A DNA stretch of 50,448 nucleotides, taken from JBBRQP01 sp038226175. GTDB lineage: Bacteria; Cyanobacteriota; Cyanobacteriia; Gloeobacterales; Anthocerotibacteraceae. Below the pieces are notes generated by a model. It was not told the DNA's origin and ran no database searches. It saw nothing but the letters and a program-made list of their open reading frames with translations. The position numbers were made by a program, and so were the translations under genes. Each line of letters starts with the position of its first letter. Position 1 is the stretch's first letter. The DNA lies in contig JBBRQP010000013.1 in the NCBI GenBank assembly GCA_038226175.1, positions 1 through 50,448 of the forward strand, given 5' to 3'. Below, piece by piece: positions 33,997 through 42,023 of this stretch.

Positions 33997-35901
33997 CTAA
34001 AATGCCGTTTCTTCCGGTATGGTAATCTCATCTTCGAGCTCAAGGAGTTGCTTCATGGTCAGGCGACAGTGGGTTTTGAGTTCTTGGATACGCTGATGTT
34101 CTTGGTGAATCTCTTCTTGATAGCCCTGGGCTTCTTCGCGTCGTCCGGCAGCAAAGGCTTCTTCCCAGTAGCGTGTCCAATGAAAATAACGTTTTTGGCA
34201 AATCTCAAGGGACATATTCGCAAGCGCCGCTTTCATGACAAGGCTAGGTCGCATCAACGAGATACGATTCATTTCTGAGACCCAGAGCAAACTATGAAAA
34301 TAATCATGCATTGGTTGGTCTTCAGCTAATTGACGTTGCAGACAGGGAATCAGTTGATCAGGGGCTTCCTCTTGGATCTCAGCGATGACCTGCCAGATAC
34401 GGCGATGTATCGGGAAGGAAAATTCCAATTCTTCTTGATCAAGTGAACGGCTAATATCGGCTTGATATTCGGGAATATTTAGAAAAATTTGTAACAGTTG
34501 AAATTCTGCCACATAAAGTTTGTTAGCAGGGTCTTCTTTAGCTTTGCGTACCGGAGTTGACCAACGCCGTGAACGAATCCGACGGCGTAGCTCTTCTTCA
34601 ATTTGAACCGTGAGGCGTCCATTACCCGCTGCCAGGTGACCTGCTACTTCGTGTAGATAATGGGTACGCTCCAGACTATCGGTGATTTCTGTGAGCAAGG
34701 CGACGGCTTGTTGAGAAGCTTGTTGGAAATCAACAGACTTTTTGACATCGCGCTCCCGGAAAATTTGTCCGATCACCCAATCACGCCAAGGAGGAGCCTC
34801 TTGGGCTAGCTGTAAGTAGGCTGCCGCACTGTTTTGGCGGATAAATTCATCGGGGTCTTTGCCCTGTGGGATCGTCAAAACCCGGGGTTTGACCCCCAGT
34901 GTACCGAGGTGTTTACAGTAATCTACGGCGCGTTGGGTCGCTTTTTCACCAGCACTATCGGCGTCAAAATTAAGAATAATCGTTTGTGATTTACTGAGTT
35001 TGAGTAATTGTTTAACTTGATATTCACTCAGGGCTGTCCCGAGGGTTGCCACAGCGTGATCCACGCCAGCTTGGTGCAATGAAATTACATCAAAATAACC
35101 TTCTACAACCAGAGCAGCATCAGCTTTATCAATCGCATTTTTAGCTTTGTCAAGACCAAAAAGTAGTTTGCTTTTTTCAAATAATTCGGTTTCTGGGGAA
35201 TTGAGATATTTAGGCTGTTCATCACCAAGACTGCGTCCGCCGAAGGCCACCACGTGACCGCGCGCATCACAAATGGGGATCATCACGCGATGCCGGAAAT
35301 AATCATACCAACCGCCCCCGCCCTGACGCGGACGAATTAAACCTGCTGCCTCGACTAGGGGTGCCGGAAAACGTTTGCGCTCTAGTAAATGGGTCGTCAA
35401 AGTATGCCAACCCGGCGGGGCGTATCCCAAACAAAAGCGTTGCTGAGTTTCTGGGGTTAGGTCACGTTTTTGCACGTACTCTGTGGCTAATTTGCCGATT
35501 GGGCTATGCAGGGCATGGCGATAAAATTCCGCTGCTTGTTGGAGGATCTCGAGGATTTGCTGTTCGCGAGAAATTTTACGGGTATATTCGGCGCGTTGCT
35601 CAGGAGAACTGTGAATCTGTACGTTATAGCGGCGCGCTAATTCTAGTACAGTTTCGAGATAGGTAGTTTTATCGAGACGCATCAAAAAATTGATGCTATC
35701 GCCACCAACGCCACAGGCAAAGCATTTATAGAGATTTTTCTCCGCATTCACCGAAAAACTAAGACTTTTGCCCTGATGAAAGGGACACAAACCCCGAAAG
35801 TCTTTGCCTGTGCGCTTGAGAACAACCCGTTCTGACACCACCTCATAGATCTCGGCCTTTTGCCGGACTTCATCGATGGTGCGTGGGTCGAGGGCGTTCA
35901 T
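33997..35901 (-). CDS. dnaG: DNA primase
   Basis: DnaG makes RNA primers at the replication fork. 634 residues, the family length. The zinc-binding N-terminus has CPFHQGKSLSFSVNAEKN then YKCFACGVGGDSINFLM (CHCC), followed by the catalytic core with HRVMIPICDARGHVVAFGGR, the Toprim motifs VVEGYFDVISLHQAG and NFDADSAGEKAT, and GKDPDEFIR. The C-terminal 180 residues are the helicase-binding region. Its ATG directly follows the TAG of ndk on the same strand, with no gap, so translational coupling is likely. Confidence 0.97.
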   Translation of the reverse strand: MNALDPRTIDEVRQKAEIYEVVSERVVLKRTGKDFRGLCPFHQGKSLSFSVNAEKNLYKCFACGVGGDSINFLMRLDKTTYLETVLELARRYNVQIHSSPEQRAEYTRKISREQQILEILQQAAEFYRHALHSPIGKLATEYVQKRDLTPETQQRFCLGYAPPGWHTLTTHLLERKRFPAPLVEAAGLIRPRQGGGGWYDYFRHRVMIPICDARGHVVAFGGRSLGDEQPKYLNSPETELFEKSKLLFGLDKAKNAIDKADAALVVEGYFDVISLHQAGVDHAVATLGTALSEYQVKQLLKLSKSQTIILNFDADSAGEKATQRAVDYCKHLGTLGVKPRVLTIPQGKDPDEFIRQNSAAAYLQLAQEAPPWRDWVIGQIFRERDVKKSVDFQQASQQAVALLTEITDSLERTHYLHEVAGHLAAGNGRLTVQIEEELRRRIRSRRWSTPVRKAKEDPANKLYVAEFQLLQIFLNIPEYQADISRSLDQEELEFSFPIHRRIWQVIAEIQEEAPDQLIPCLQRQLAEDQPMHDYFHSLLWVSEMNRISLMRPSLVMKAALANMSLEICQKRYFHWTRYWEEAFAAGRREEAQGYQEEIHQEHQRIQELKTHCRLTMKQLLELEDEITIPEETAF

Positions 35902-36351
35902 CTATTCATAGATCCAAGGGCTAACGGTCGGAGTCCAGTCACTGAGTTCAGCTGGGCTAAACCACAAAGCGATTTCCCGCTCGGCAGATTCGGCACCATC
36001 AGAGCCATGAATAATATTACGCCCGATATCAATGCCAAAATCGCCACGAATCGTACCAACGGCTGAAGTGAGAGGATTGGTCGCGCCGATCATTGCTCGC
36101 GCCGCCGCAATCACGCCTTTACCTTCAAATACTACGGCAACCACAGGGCCTGAGGTGATAAAAGCTACCAGTCCAGGAAAGAAGCCTTTGCCCTGATGCT
36201 CAGCATAGTGTTTTTCCGCTAGTTCAGTCGAGACGACCATTAGTTTTAGACCAACCAATTTGAAACCTTTTTGTTCAAAGCGACCCAAAATATTTGCCAC
36301 CAAACCACGTTGTACGCCATCCGGTTTCACTGCAATAAACGTCCGTTCCAC
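35902..36351 (-). CDS. ndk: Nucleoside diphosphate kinase
   Basis: Ndk balances nucleoside triphosphates by transfer of phosphate through a phospho-histidine. GTG 36351 gives 149 residues, the usual length, starting MERTFIAVKPDGVQRG, and is preceded by AGGAG eight bases upstream; the frame can be opened at 36369 but that adds unconserved residues. The active histidine motif is NIIHGSDGAESAEREI near 112-127, with RAMIGATNP before it. It precedes dnaG with no gap. Confidence 0.97.
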   Translation of the reverse strand: MERTFIAVKPDGVQRGLVANILGRFEQKGFKLVGLKLMVVSTELAEKHYAEHQGKGFFPGLVAFITSGPVVAVVFEGKGVIAAARAMIGATNPLTSAVGTIRGDFGIDIGRNIIHGSDGAESAEREIALWFSPAELSDWTPTVSPWIYE

Positions 36352-36463
36352 AACTAGGCTCCTAAGCATCCGTATCTATGGTACCCCAGCCCTTTGACTA
36401 AATTTCTTGAGAAAATAACAGCAATAGTACAATTAGACAGGCAACGTTGACCAAGGGGCAAAG

Positions 36464-37912
36464 ATGTACTTAGATGAGCTTCTAAACAGAGCTGGTTTGA
36501 ACCACGCTGATCTGCCCCAAATCACTGTGACTGGTGTGCGCACAGATTCACGCACGATCCAGCCCGGAGAGCTCTTTGTAGGACTTCCTGGTACCCAAGC
36601 TGATGGGGGAAGTTTTTGGCCTCAGGCAGCAGCGCGCGGTGCCTGCGCGGCAGTGATTAGCGATAGCCTAGCCCTTGATGTACCTACGCCAATTCCCCTG
36701 ATTCCTGTAACCGATAGTGCTACCGCTTGCGCCCGTTTAGCTGCTGCTTTTTATGATTTCCCGACTAATAAATTACGCTTAGTGGGTGTCACGGGCACCA
36801 ATGGTAAAACAACTACTTCTCATATTATCGAACACCTACTCCAACCCAAAGTTGGCTTGATTGGTACGCTCTATAGCCGTTGGCCTGGTCAAAGTACCGT
36901 AGCCGAACATACTACACCCTTCGCGCCAGATTTACAGCGTGTGTTTGCCCAGATGGTCACAGCGGCTTGTCCACAAGCCGTTATGGAAGTTAGCTCACAT
37001 GCCCTGAGTCAGGGACGGGTGCGTGAATGTCACTATCAGGCTGCTGTATTTACCAACTTGACCCAGGATCATCTGGACTATCACCACACACTAGACGAAT
37101 ACTTTGAGGCCAAGGCATTACTGTTTACCCCGCAATATTTGCAGGGACGCGCGATTATTAACTCGGATGACCGCTATGGCTTACAACTGATTGCCCGCTC
37201 GACCCAACCTGTTTGGAGCTATGGACTGAGTGCAACCGCTGATATTCGGGCTGAAGAGATGACTTTTTCGGCGCAAGGCATGGCAGGCGAATTGATTACG
37301 CCTTTGGGTAAAGCCAAATTTCAGACACCTTTAGTGGGTCAATTTAATCTCTATAATCTGCTCGGAGCAGTGGGTGCAGTGCTGCATCTGGGAGTATCTT
37401 TAGAGGAGATTGTGACTGGATTAGCTACTTTTAGCGGCGTACCGGGACGCATGGAAAAAGTTAGCGCGCCGGACTCCGAGGTGATGGTGCTAGTCGATTA
37501 TGCGCATACCCCTGATGGTCTCGAGAATTTACTCAAGGCGACACGGCCTTTCACGGCCCAGCGTTTGATCTGTGTCTTTGGCTGTGGCGGCGACCGTGAC
37601 CGAACTAAGCGTCCACTGATGGGTGAAATCGTCTCACGGCTAGCGGATGTGGCAGTTGTGACCTCAGATAATCCACGTACCGAAGACCCGCAGCAAATTT
37701 TGGCAGATGTGCTGACCGGAATGCCCAAAGTACCGCAAGTAGTTGAGGTAGACCGCCGTTTAGCCATCCAGCAAGCAATTTGTCTGGCGCAACCGGGTGA
37801 TGTGGTGGCGATTGCTGGTAAAGGTCATGAAGACTATCAGATTCTCGGCAAGACTAAATTTCCTTTTGATGACCGGGTTGAAGCGCGGCAAGCCCTAGCC
37901 GAACGCTTGTAA
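36464..37912 (+). CDS. murE: UDP-N-acetylmuramoyl-tripeptide synthetase
   Basis: MurE adds the third amino acid of the peptidoglycan stem peptide. 482 residues with the P-loop GVTGTNGKTTTS near 108-119, HTTPFAPDL, VMEVSSHALSQGRV, TNLTQDHLDYH, VDYAHTPDGLENLL and the selectivity motif DNPRTEDP. DNPR marks meso-diaminopimelate as substrate, normal for cyanobacteria. AAGGGG precedes ATG 36464. A TACAAT box at 36428-36433 may be its -10. No other cell-wall gene is next to it. Confidence 0.97.
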   Translation: MYLDELLNRAGLNHADLPQITVTGVRTDSRTIQPGELFVGLPGTQADGGSFWPQAAARGACAAVISDSLALDVPTPIPLIPVTDSATACARLAAAFYDFPTNKLRLVGVTGTNGKTTTSHIIEHLLQPKVGLIGTLYSRWPGQSTVAEHTTPFAPDLQRVFAQMVTAACPQAVMEVSSHALSQGRVRECHYQAAVFTNLTQDHLDYHHTLDEYFEAKALLFTPQYLQGRAIINSDDRYGLQLIARSTQPVWSYGLSATADIRAEEMTFSAQGMAGELITPLGKAKFQTPLVGQFNLYNLLGAVGAVLHLGVSLEEIVTGLATFSGVPGRMEKVSAPDSEVMVLVDYAHTPDGLENLLKATRPFTAQRLICVFGCGGDRDRTKRPLMGEIVSRLADVAVVTSDNPRTEDPQQILADVLTGMPKVPQVVEVDRRLAIQQAICLAQPGDVVAIAGKGHEDYQILGKTKFPFDDRVEARQALAERL

Positions 37913-38031
37913 TTTGGACTTGATGGTTATCTTTGACTCTGATAAAACTAATCTTGGTTAGATTTTGTAGCGGTATAAAAGTATCTACACAGTATATGTT
38001 GTCATCTTTTTAAGAGCCACAATAATATTAT

Positions 38032-38328
38032 ATGAGACCTTCTAATGCCTTGATTTTACATCGTGTAGCCTTACGCCAATTGATTGACGATTATGGTCTG
38101 TTGTAACCGCGTATCTTTGGGTCTGTACTGACGGGTAAGGATGACGAGGAGAGCGATCTTGATCTGCTCGTCGATCCGACTGATTCAACTAGCTTACTGA
38201 CAATTGCTGGCTTGCAAATCGATGCCGAAAAATTGCTAGGTGTGTCGGTGTCTGTGCTTACACCAGATGGTCTGCCACCAAAGTTTCGCAGCAAGCTAAA
38301 CCGCTATGAAGCACCCAGAGCGGGGTGA
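38032..38328 (+). pseudogene. MntA-type nucleotidyltransferase (antitoxin of a HepT pair), with in-frame stop
   Basis: In one phase from ATG 38032 to TGA 38326-38328 the translation is MRPSNALILHRVALRQL up to DYGLL, a TAA at 38104-38106, then PRIFGSVLTGKDDEESDLDLLVD, the G-S-x(n)-D-x-D nucleotidyltransferase motif, and on to the C-terminus. Family members read N-P-R-I-F-G-S at this point, so only one codon is bad. In intact systems MntA AMPylates the HepT partner and blocks its RNase. The gene overlaps the hepT remnant by 23 bases. Confidence 0.8.
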
Positions 38329-38794
38329 AGATTATTTAGAACATATTGCCGAGGCTGCCGAACGAGCAACAAGTTATATCACTTCCCTTTAGATGGTCAT
38401 TCATGCCCTGAGCAAGCCCCCCGCCCCATAAATGGGGAGCTAAAACCAGCTAATACTTGGTTTGGATACCTGAGCTTAGAGGAGAAAGAAAGTTAACGCT
38501 CTATTTCTAAAAGTGTAGCTTTCCCCAAGAGTGCCCTGGCTCCCCATTTATGGGGCGGGGGGGCTGACTATTCAAACAGAAAAAGTATTATGTAAATCTA
38601 TTGCAAACCCTGGAAGAGTTTCAACAAAATCAACTTATTCAAGATGCTATTGTCCGCAATTTAGAAATTATCGTGGAATGCGTAATGTGGTGATCTACGA
38701 ATATTTCTTTTTGAATGTAAGAATCGTTTGGACAACAGTCACAACCGATCTGCCACGACTAAAACAACAAATTGATGATTTATTAGCCGAGTAA
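38306..38794 (+). pseudogene. HepT-type (DUF86) toxin remnant, interrupted by a MITE-like element
   Basis: ATG 38306 begins MKHPERGEDYLEHIAEAAER, a typical DUF86 start, but stops at TAG 38390-38392. After the element at 38414-38580 the coding pattern resumes: one frame reads LEEFQQNQLIQDAIVRNLEIIVE, then the frame shifts with loss of about 20 family residues, and the next frame reads YRGMRNVVIYEYFFLNVRIVWTTVTTDLPRLKQQIDDLL to a TAA at 38794. In HepT the R-x4-H-x-Y motif is catalytic; here the His is Tyr (NVVIYEY). So the toxin is dead by insertion, deletion and substitution. Confidence 0.8.
38414..38580. repeat. MITE-like element, copy B, inside hepT
   Basis: Arms at 38415-38440 and 38539-38564 are inverse complements in 25 of 26 positions; between them lie 98 bases. 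The arms carry CCCCATAAATGGGGAG and its inverse. Left boundary AAGCCC and right boundary CTATTCAAAC match copy A at 33182-33270, but the interior differs. There is no frame long enough for a transposase, so mobilisation in trans is the likely mode. Confidence 0.75.
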
Positions 38795-38854
38795 CGGCAG
38801 GAGAAACAGTGCAACCAAGAGTCCGAACTTTAGGCGATCCTGTCAGAGTAAAAA

Positions 38855-39772
38855 TTAGCACATTAGTGAGTCTACCAACTCAGGTGGAGGGGGGTAATTT
38901 AAGTCCATAGTTGCTTTGGTGATGGGATGCTGCAATCTCAACTGAGTGGCATGGAGATGGTAGCCAATATCACCGGGTACGGGTACTTTGCCCTCGGTCA
39001 GAAGTAAAGGAACACCACCTAGGCCATAAAGAGGGTCATTGAGTAGCGGATAGCCAGCAAAAGCTAGATGAATACGGATTTGATGGGGGCGTCCGGTACG
39101 AATCGTGACCTCAAGTAGGGTTGTTGAGCTATGACGTCTGAGAACTTGACAGCTGCTATGAGCTGCTAGTCCTGTAAGCGAAGCCCCATATACATAGCCC
39201 AAACTAGGATGCGGTAGCTTGCCGATGGGTTGGGTAATCGTGAACTGATCAGGGGTCGTAATCGAACCAACTAGTGTGCGATATATTTTGTGAATCTGCT
39301 GGTTGCGCATTTGTTGACTCAAATGCGCCCGTGCCCGAGCCGAACGCGCTAGTAGCATCAATCCCGAAGTCCCGCGCCCTAAACGATGAATGGGGACGGG
39401 TGTCTTATGAGGGTAGCGATACTGTAATTGGTAAAGCAAGGTATGTTCCAAAAAACCTGCACCGGGTAAAACAGGTAAGCCAGCAGGTTTGGCAATCACC
39501 ATGAGATCCGGGTCTTCATAGATAACCTCAAAGGTAAGGGGAACGTCTGGTTCTTGCCAGGGAGGACGATGATACTGTAAGTGTTGACCTGTTTGTAGGC
39601 AGGTATCAGGATCAGTTGGATAATCATTGAGTAATATTTGTCCTGATACTATGCGAGCTTCCCATTCTTGACCACTAGAGTGCTGATAGGTCTGGGTATA
39701 GTAAGCCAGAACAGTCAGCCCCTGATCACGAGGTTGAACATGTTCTTGATACACATAGCCTTGATTGATCAT
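38855..39772 (-). CDS. RluA-family pseudouridine synthase homologue lacking the catalytic Asp
   Basis: 305 residues. Before the catalytic domain an S4-like segment (WEARIVSGQILLNDYPTDPDTCLQTGQHLQYHRP) is followed by IYEDPDLMVIAKPAGLPV and HRLGRGTSGLMLLAR at 129-143. In RluA, RluC and RluD the motif is HRLD-x-x-TSG and that Asp makes the covalent attack; here residue 132 is Gly. I recall relatives in plants and cyanobacteria with the same HRLGRGTSG, so this may be a real subfamily. TGRPHQIRIHLAFAGYPLLNDPLYG follows as usual. Activity is uncertain. accA lies 63 bases upstream on the same strand. Confidence 0.85.
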   Translation of the reverse strand: MINQGYVYQEHVQPRDQGLTVLAYYTQTYQHSSGQEWEARIVSGQILLNDYPTDPDTCLQTGQHLQYHRPPWQEPDVPLTFEVIYEDPDLMVIAKPAGLPVLPGAGFLEHTLLYQLQYRYPHKTPVPIHRLGRGTSGLMLLARSARARAHLSQQMRNQQIHKIYRTLVGSITTPDQFTITQPIGKLPHPSLGYVYGASLTGLAAHSSCQVLRRHSSTTLLEVTIRTGRPHQIRIHLAFAGYPLLNDPLYGLGGVPLLLTEGKVPVPGDIGYHLHATQLRLQHPITKATMDLNYPPPPELVDSLMC

Positions 39773-39835
39773 GAGCCAACGGTGAGATATTTATTCTCTC
39801 ATAAACCCAAAAAACTAGAGACGAAACCCGCGGCC

Positions 39836-40798
39836 TCAATTTTCTACAAAAGCCCCGAGCTTCCGAAACCGATCATAGCGTTGGTCTTGGAGTTCGGTGG
39901 GAGAAAAAGCGGTCAGTTCCTGGAGTTGCTGGATTAACGTGGTTTTGAGCATATGAGCCATTGCCAGTGGCGCACGATGCGCACCACCTACCGGCTCAGG
40001 GATAATATCATCAATAATATTGAGACGCTTGAGGTCACGAGCGGTAATTTTGAGAGCTTCCGCTGCTTCTTGGGTGTGATGCTTATCGCGCCAAAGAATT
40101 GCCGAACAACTCTCTGGGGCAATCACCGAGTACACCGCATGTTCGAGCATCAAGACGCGATTGCCGACGCCAATCGCCAAAGCACCACCAGAGCCGCCCT
40201 CACCAATCACCGTACAGAGAATTGGCACCCGTAACCGGAACATCTCACGAATATTACGCGCGAGCGCTTCACCTTGACCCCGCTCTTCCGCTTCGACACC
40301 CGGATAAGCTCCGGGCGTATCAATAAAAGTAATAATCGGCAAGCCAAAACGGTCAGCGTGCTCCATCAGACGTAGAGCCTTACGATAACCCTCCGGCTGC
40401 GGCATCCCAAATTTACGTTTGATATGGTCTTTAGTGTTGCGGCCTTTTTGATGACCGAGAATGACGACCTTAAATTCACCAATCTGAGCGAGACCGCCAA
40501 CTAAGGCCAAATCATCTCCAAAACAGCGGTCGCCACGCATCTCAAACCAATCTTCGGTAATGGTCTGAAAATAATCGAGGGTACTCGGGCGCTGGGGGTG
40601 ACGGGCAACCTGCAAGCGTTGGTAAGGTGTGAGTTGCCGAAATAATTCGGCGCGCAGACGGGTAATCTCGGCCTCGAGTTGGGTTAACTGCGGCGTGACA
40701 TTAACACCTTCGGTGGTTGCTTGTGTCCGTAGTTCCTCGACCCGGCGTTCAAATTCGGCTAGATCTTTCTCAAACTCTAAGAGAATCAGTTGTGCCAC
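39836..40798 (-). CDS. accA: Acetyl-CoA carboxylase carboxyltransferase subunit alpha
   Basis: AccA works with AccD to move carboxyl from biotin to acetyl-CoA, giving malonyl-CoA for fatty acids. The 320-residue protein has [86 protein letters not shown]-like [12 protein letters not shown], and [33 protein letters not shown]-type region, all family blocks. petH is 11 bases upstream on the same strand, so petH and accA may be co-transcribed. Confidence 0.97.
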   Translation of the reverse strand: [320 protein letters not shown]

Positions 40799-40809
40799 AG
40801 ATACCTGCG

Positions 40810-41700
40810 TTAGTAGGTTTCCACATGCCAGAAGCCAGCTTGCTTGAGGTCGTACTGGATTTTGCTCCAGTCTTTATCTACTGTGGCAGCTTTAGCAGAG
40901 AATGCCGCATCAATGCCGTCTTCCATGCCGCGTAACCCACAGATGTAAGTGTAGGTATTGCCAGACTCAATCCAAGTCCAAAGCTCGTCAGTATGCTCGG
41001 CAATGCGGTTTTGGACATACATCTTTTCGCCCTTGGCATTTTTTTGTTCTCGAGAAACTGCCAGAGATAACCGGAAATTAGGCAAAGCGGCGTACTTCTC
41101 ATACAAATCAGCGTAGAGGACATCTACAGAAGTCTGTACCCCAAAGAACAGCCAAACATTACCCTTCCAAGGTTCAGCCATTTCTTCAAAAATATGTTTT
41201 AGGAAAGCACGAAAGGGAGCAATCCCAGTTCCTGTGGCAATTAGTACCAAGTCGGCTGACGTATCATCGGGTAATAAGAAATTTTTGCCAACTGGGCCGG
41301 TAATTGAGACTTCATCGCCCGGTTTGAGGTCACAGAGGTGATTGGATGCGATCCCATGCACTTCTTCTTTAGTCTCTGGGTGAACATAGACCACCCGTTT
41401 GACACATAGGGCGACCGAATGTTCGCCGCCATCATCACCAGTACGGGTCGAGGCAATGGAATACAAGCGTAATTTGTAGGGCTTACCATTAGCGTCGGTG
41501 CCGGGAGGAACGATACCAATACTTTGGCCTTCGAGGTACGTCAGATCCCCACCCGCAAGACTGAGAGTGACATGGCGTACATCATTAGGACTGCCGTCTG
41601 GGGTCAACCGTTCTACGGCTAAGGCTTTACCAAGAAAAGGAGCTTGGGGTCGGTAGGTATTGACCGAGACATTTACGCTCGTCGCAGCACGGGCCATCAT
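40810..41700 (-). CDS. petH: Ferredoxin-NADP+ reductase
   Basis: FNR passes electrons from ferredoxin to NADP+ at the end of photosynthetic electron transport. 296 residues with FAD-binding RLYSIAST, GPVGKNFLLP, NADP-binding IATGTGIAPFRAFL, LFFGVQTSVDVLY, SREQ, and the C-terminal Tyr that stacks on the flavin (HVETY). The N-terminus has only about 15 residues before the catalytic domain, so the CpcD-like phycobilisome-binding domain of most cyanobacterial FNR is absent. The upstream gene codes DUF3134, not that domain. The start ATG at 41700 or 41697. Confidence 0.95.
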   Translation of the reverse strand: MMARAATSVNVSVNTYRPQAPFLGKALAVERLTPDGSPNDVRHVTLSLAGGDLTYLEGQSIGIVPPGTDANGKPYKLRLYSIASTRTGDDGGEHSVALCVKRVVYVHPETKEEVHGIASNHLCDLKPGDEVSITGPVGKNFLLPDDTSADLVLIATGTGIAPFRAFLKHIFEEMAEPWKGNVWLFFGVQTSVDVLYADLYEKYAALPNFRLSLAVSREQKNAKGEKMYVQNRIAEHTDELWTWIESGNTYTYICGLRGMEDGIDAAFSAKAATVDKDWSKIQYDLKQAGFWHVETY

Positions 41701-41775
41701 TAATCCTCAACGCATAGGGCGATTAACAGCGAATCTGTACCCCAAGAATACACCAGTCTTAAGGTGTTTGGAGAC

Positions 41776-41985
41776 TCAATCCTCGTCCAAATCTACCGTA
41801 TCTTCGGCTTCATCATCAAAAAGTTCATCAATTTCTTCATCATCTACCAGTGGAGTTTCAATATGTTGGCGTGCTACAACCCGGCCTTTGCTCTGAAGCC
41901 AGTCGAGAATGTTTTCACGATTTGTAATCGGTAGAATCGCGGCTTTGTCATAGCGCGACTCTTCGCGCAAAGTTGGATTACGCAT
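41776..41985 (-). CDS. DUF3134 family small acidic protein
   Basis: 69 residues beginning MRNPTLREESRYDKAAILPI, then SILDWL-like ENILDWLQSKGRVVARQ and a strongly acidic tail (DDEEIDELFDDEAEDTVDLDED). These blocks match the small cyanobacterial DUF3134 family, of unknown function. AAGGA stands five bases before ATG 41985. It lies 75 bases upstream of petH on the same strand. Confidence 0.85.
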   Translation of the reverse strand: MRNPTLREESRYDKAAILPITNRENILDWLQSKGRVVARQHIETPLVDDEEIDELFDDEAEDTVDLDED

Positions 41986-42023
41986 TATTTCCTTAGACAG
42001 AGACTATTTCTACTGTAAGAGGT

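Noticed and set aside
28342..38580. CRISPR array from the repeated GGGGAG/CTCCCC sequences
   Set aside because: The repeats are only two to four, far apart, inverted and not separated by regular spacers; they are MITE- or REP-like.
38809..38910. 34-codon frame from GTG 38809 with GGAG upstream, overlapping the end of the RluA-like gene
   Set aside because: Short, overlaps a real gene on the other strand for most of its length, and no homology recognised; the purine tract may be chance.
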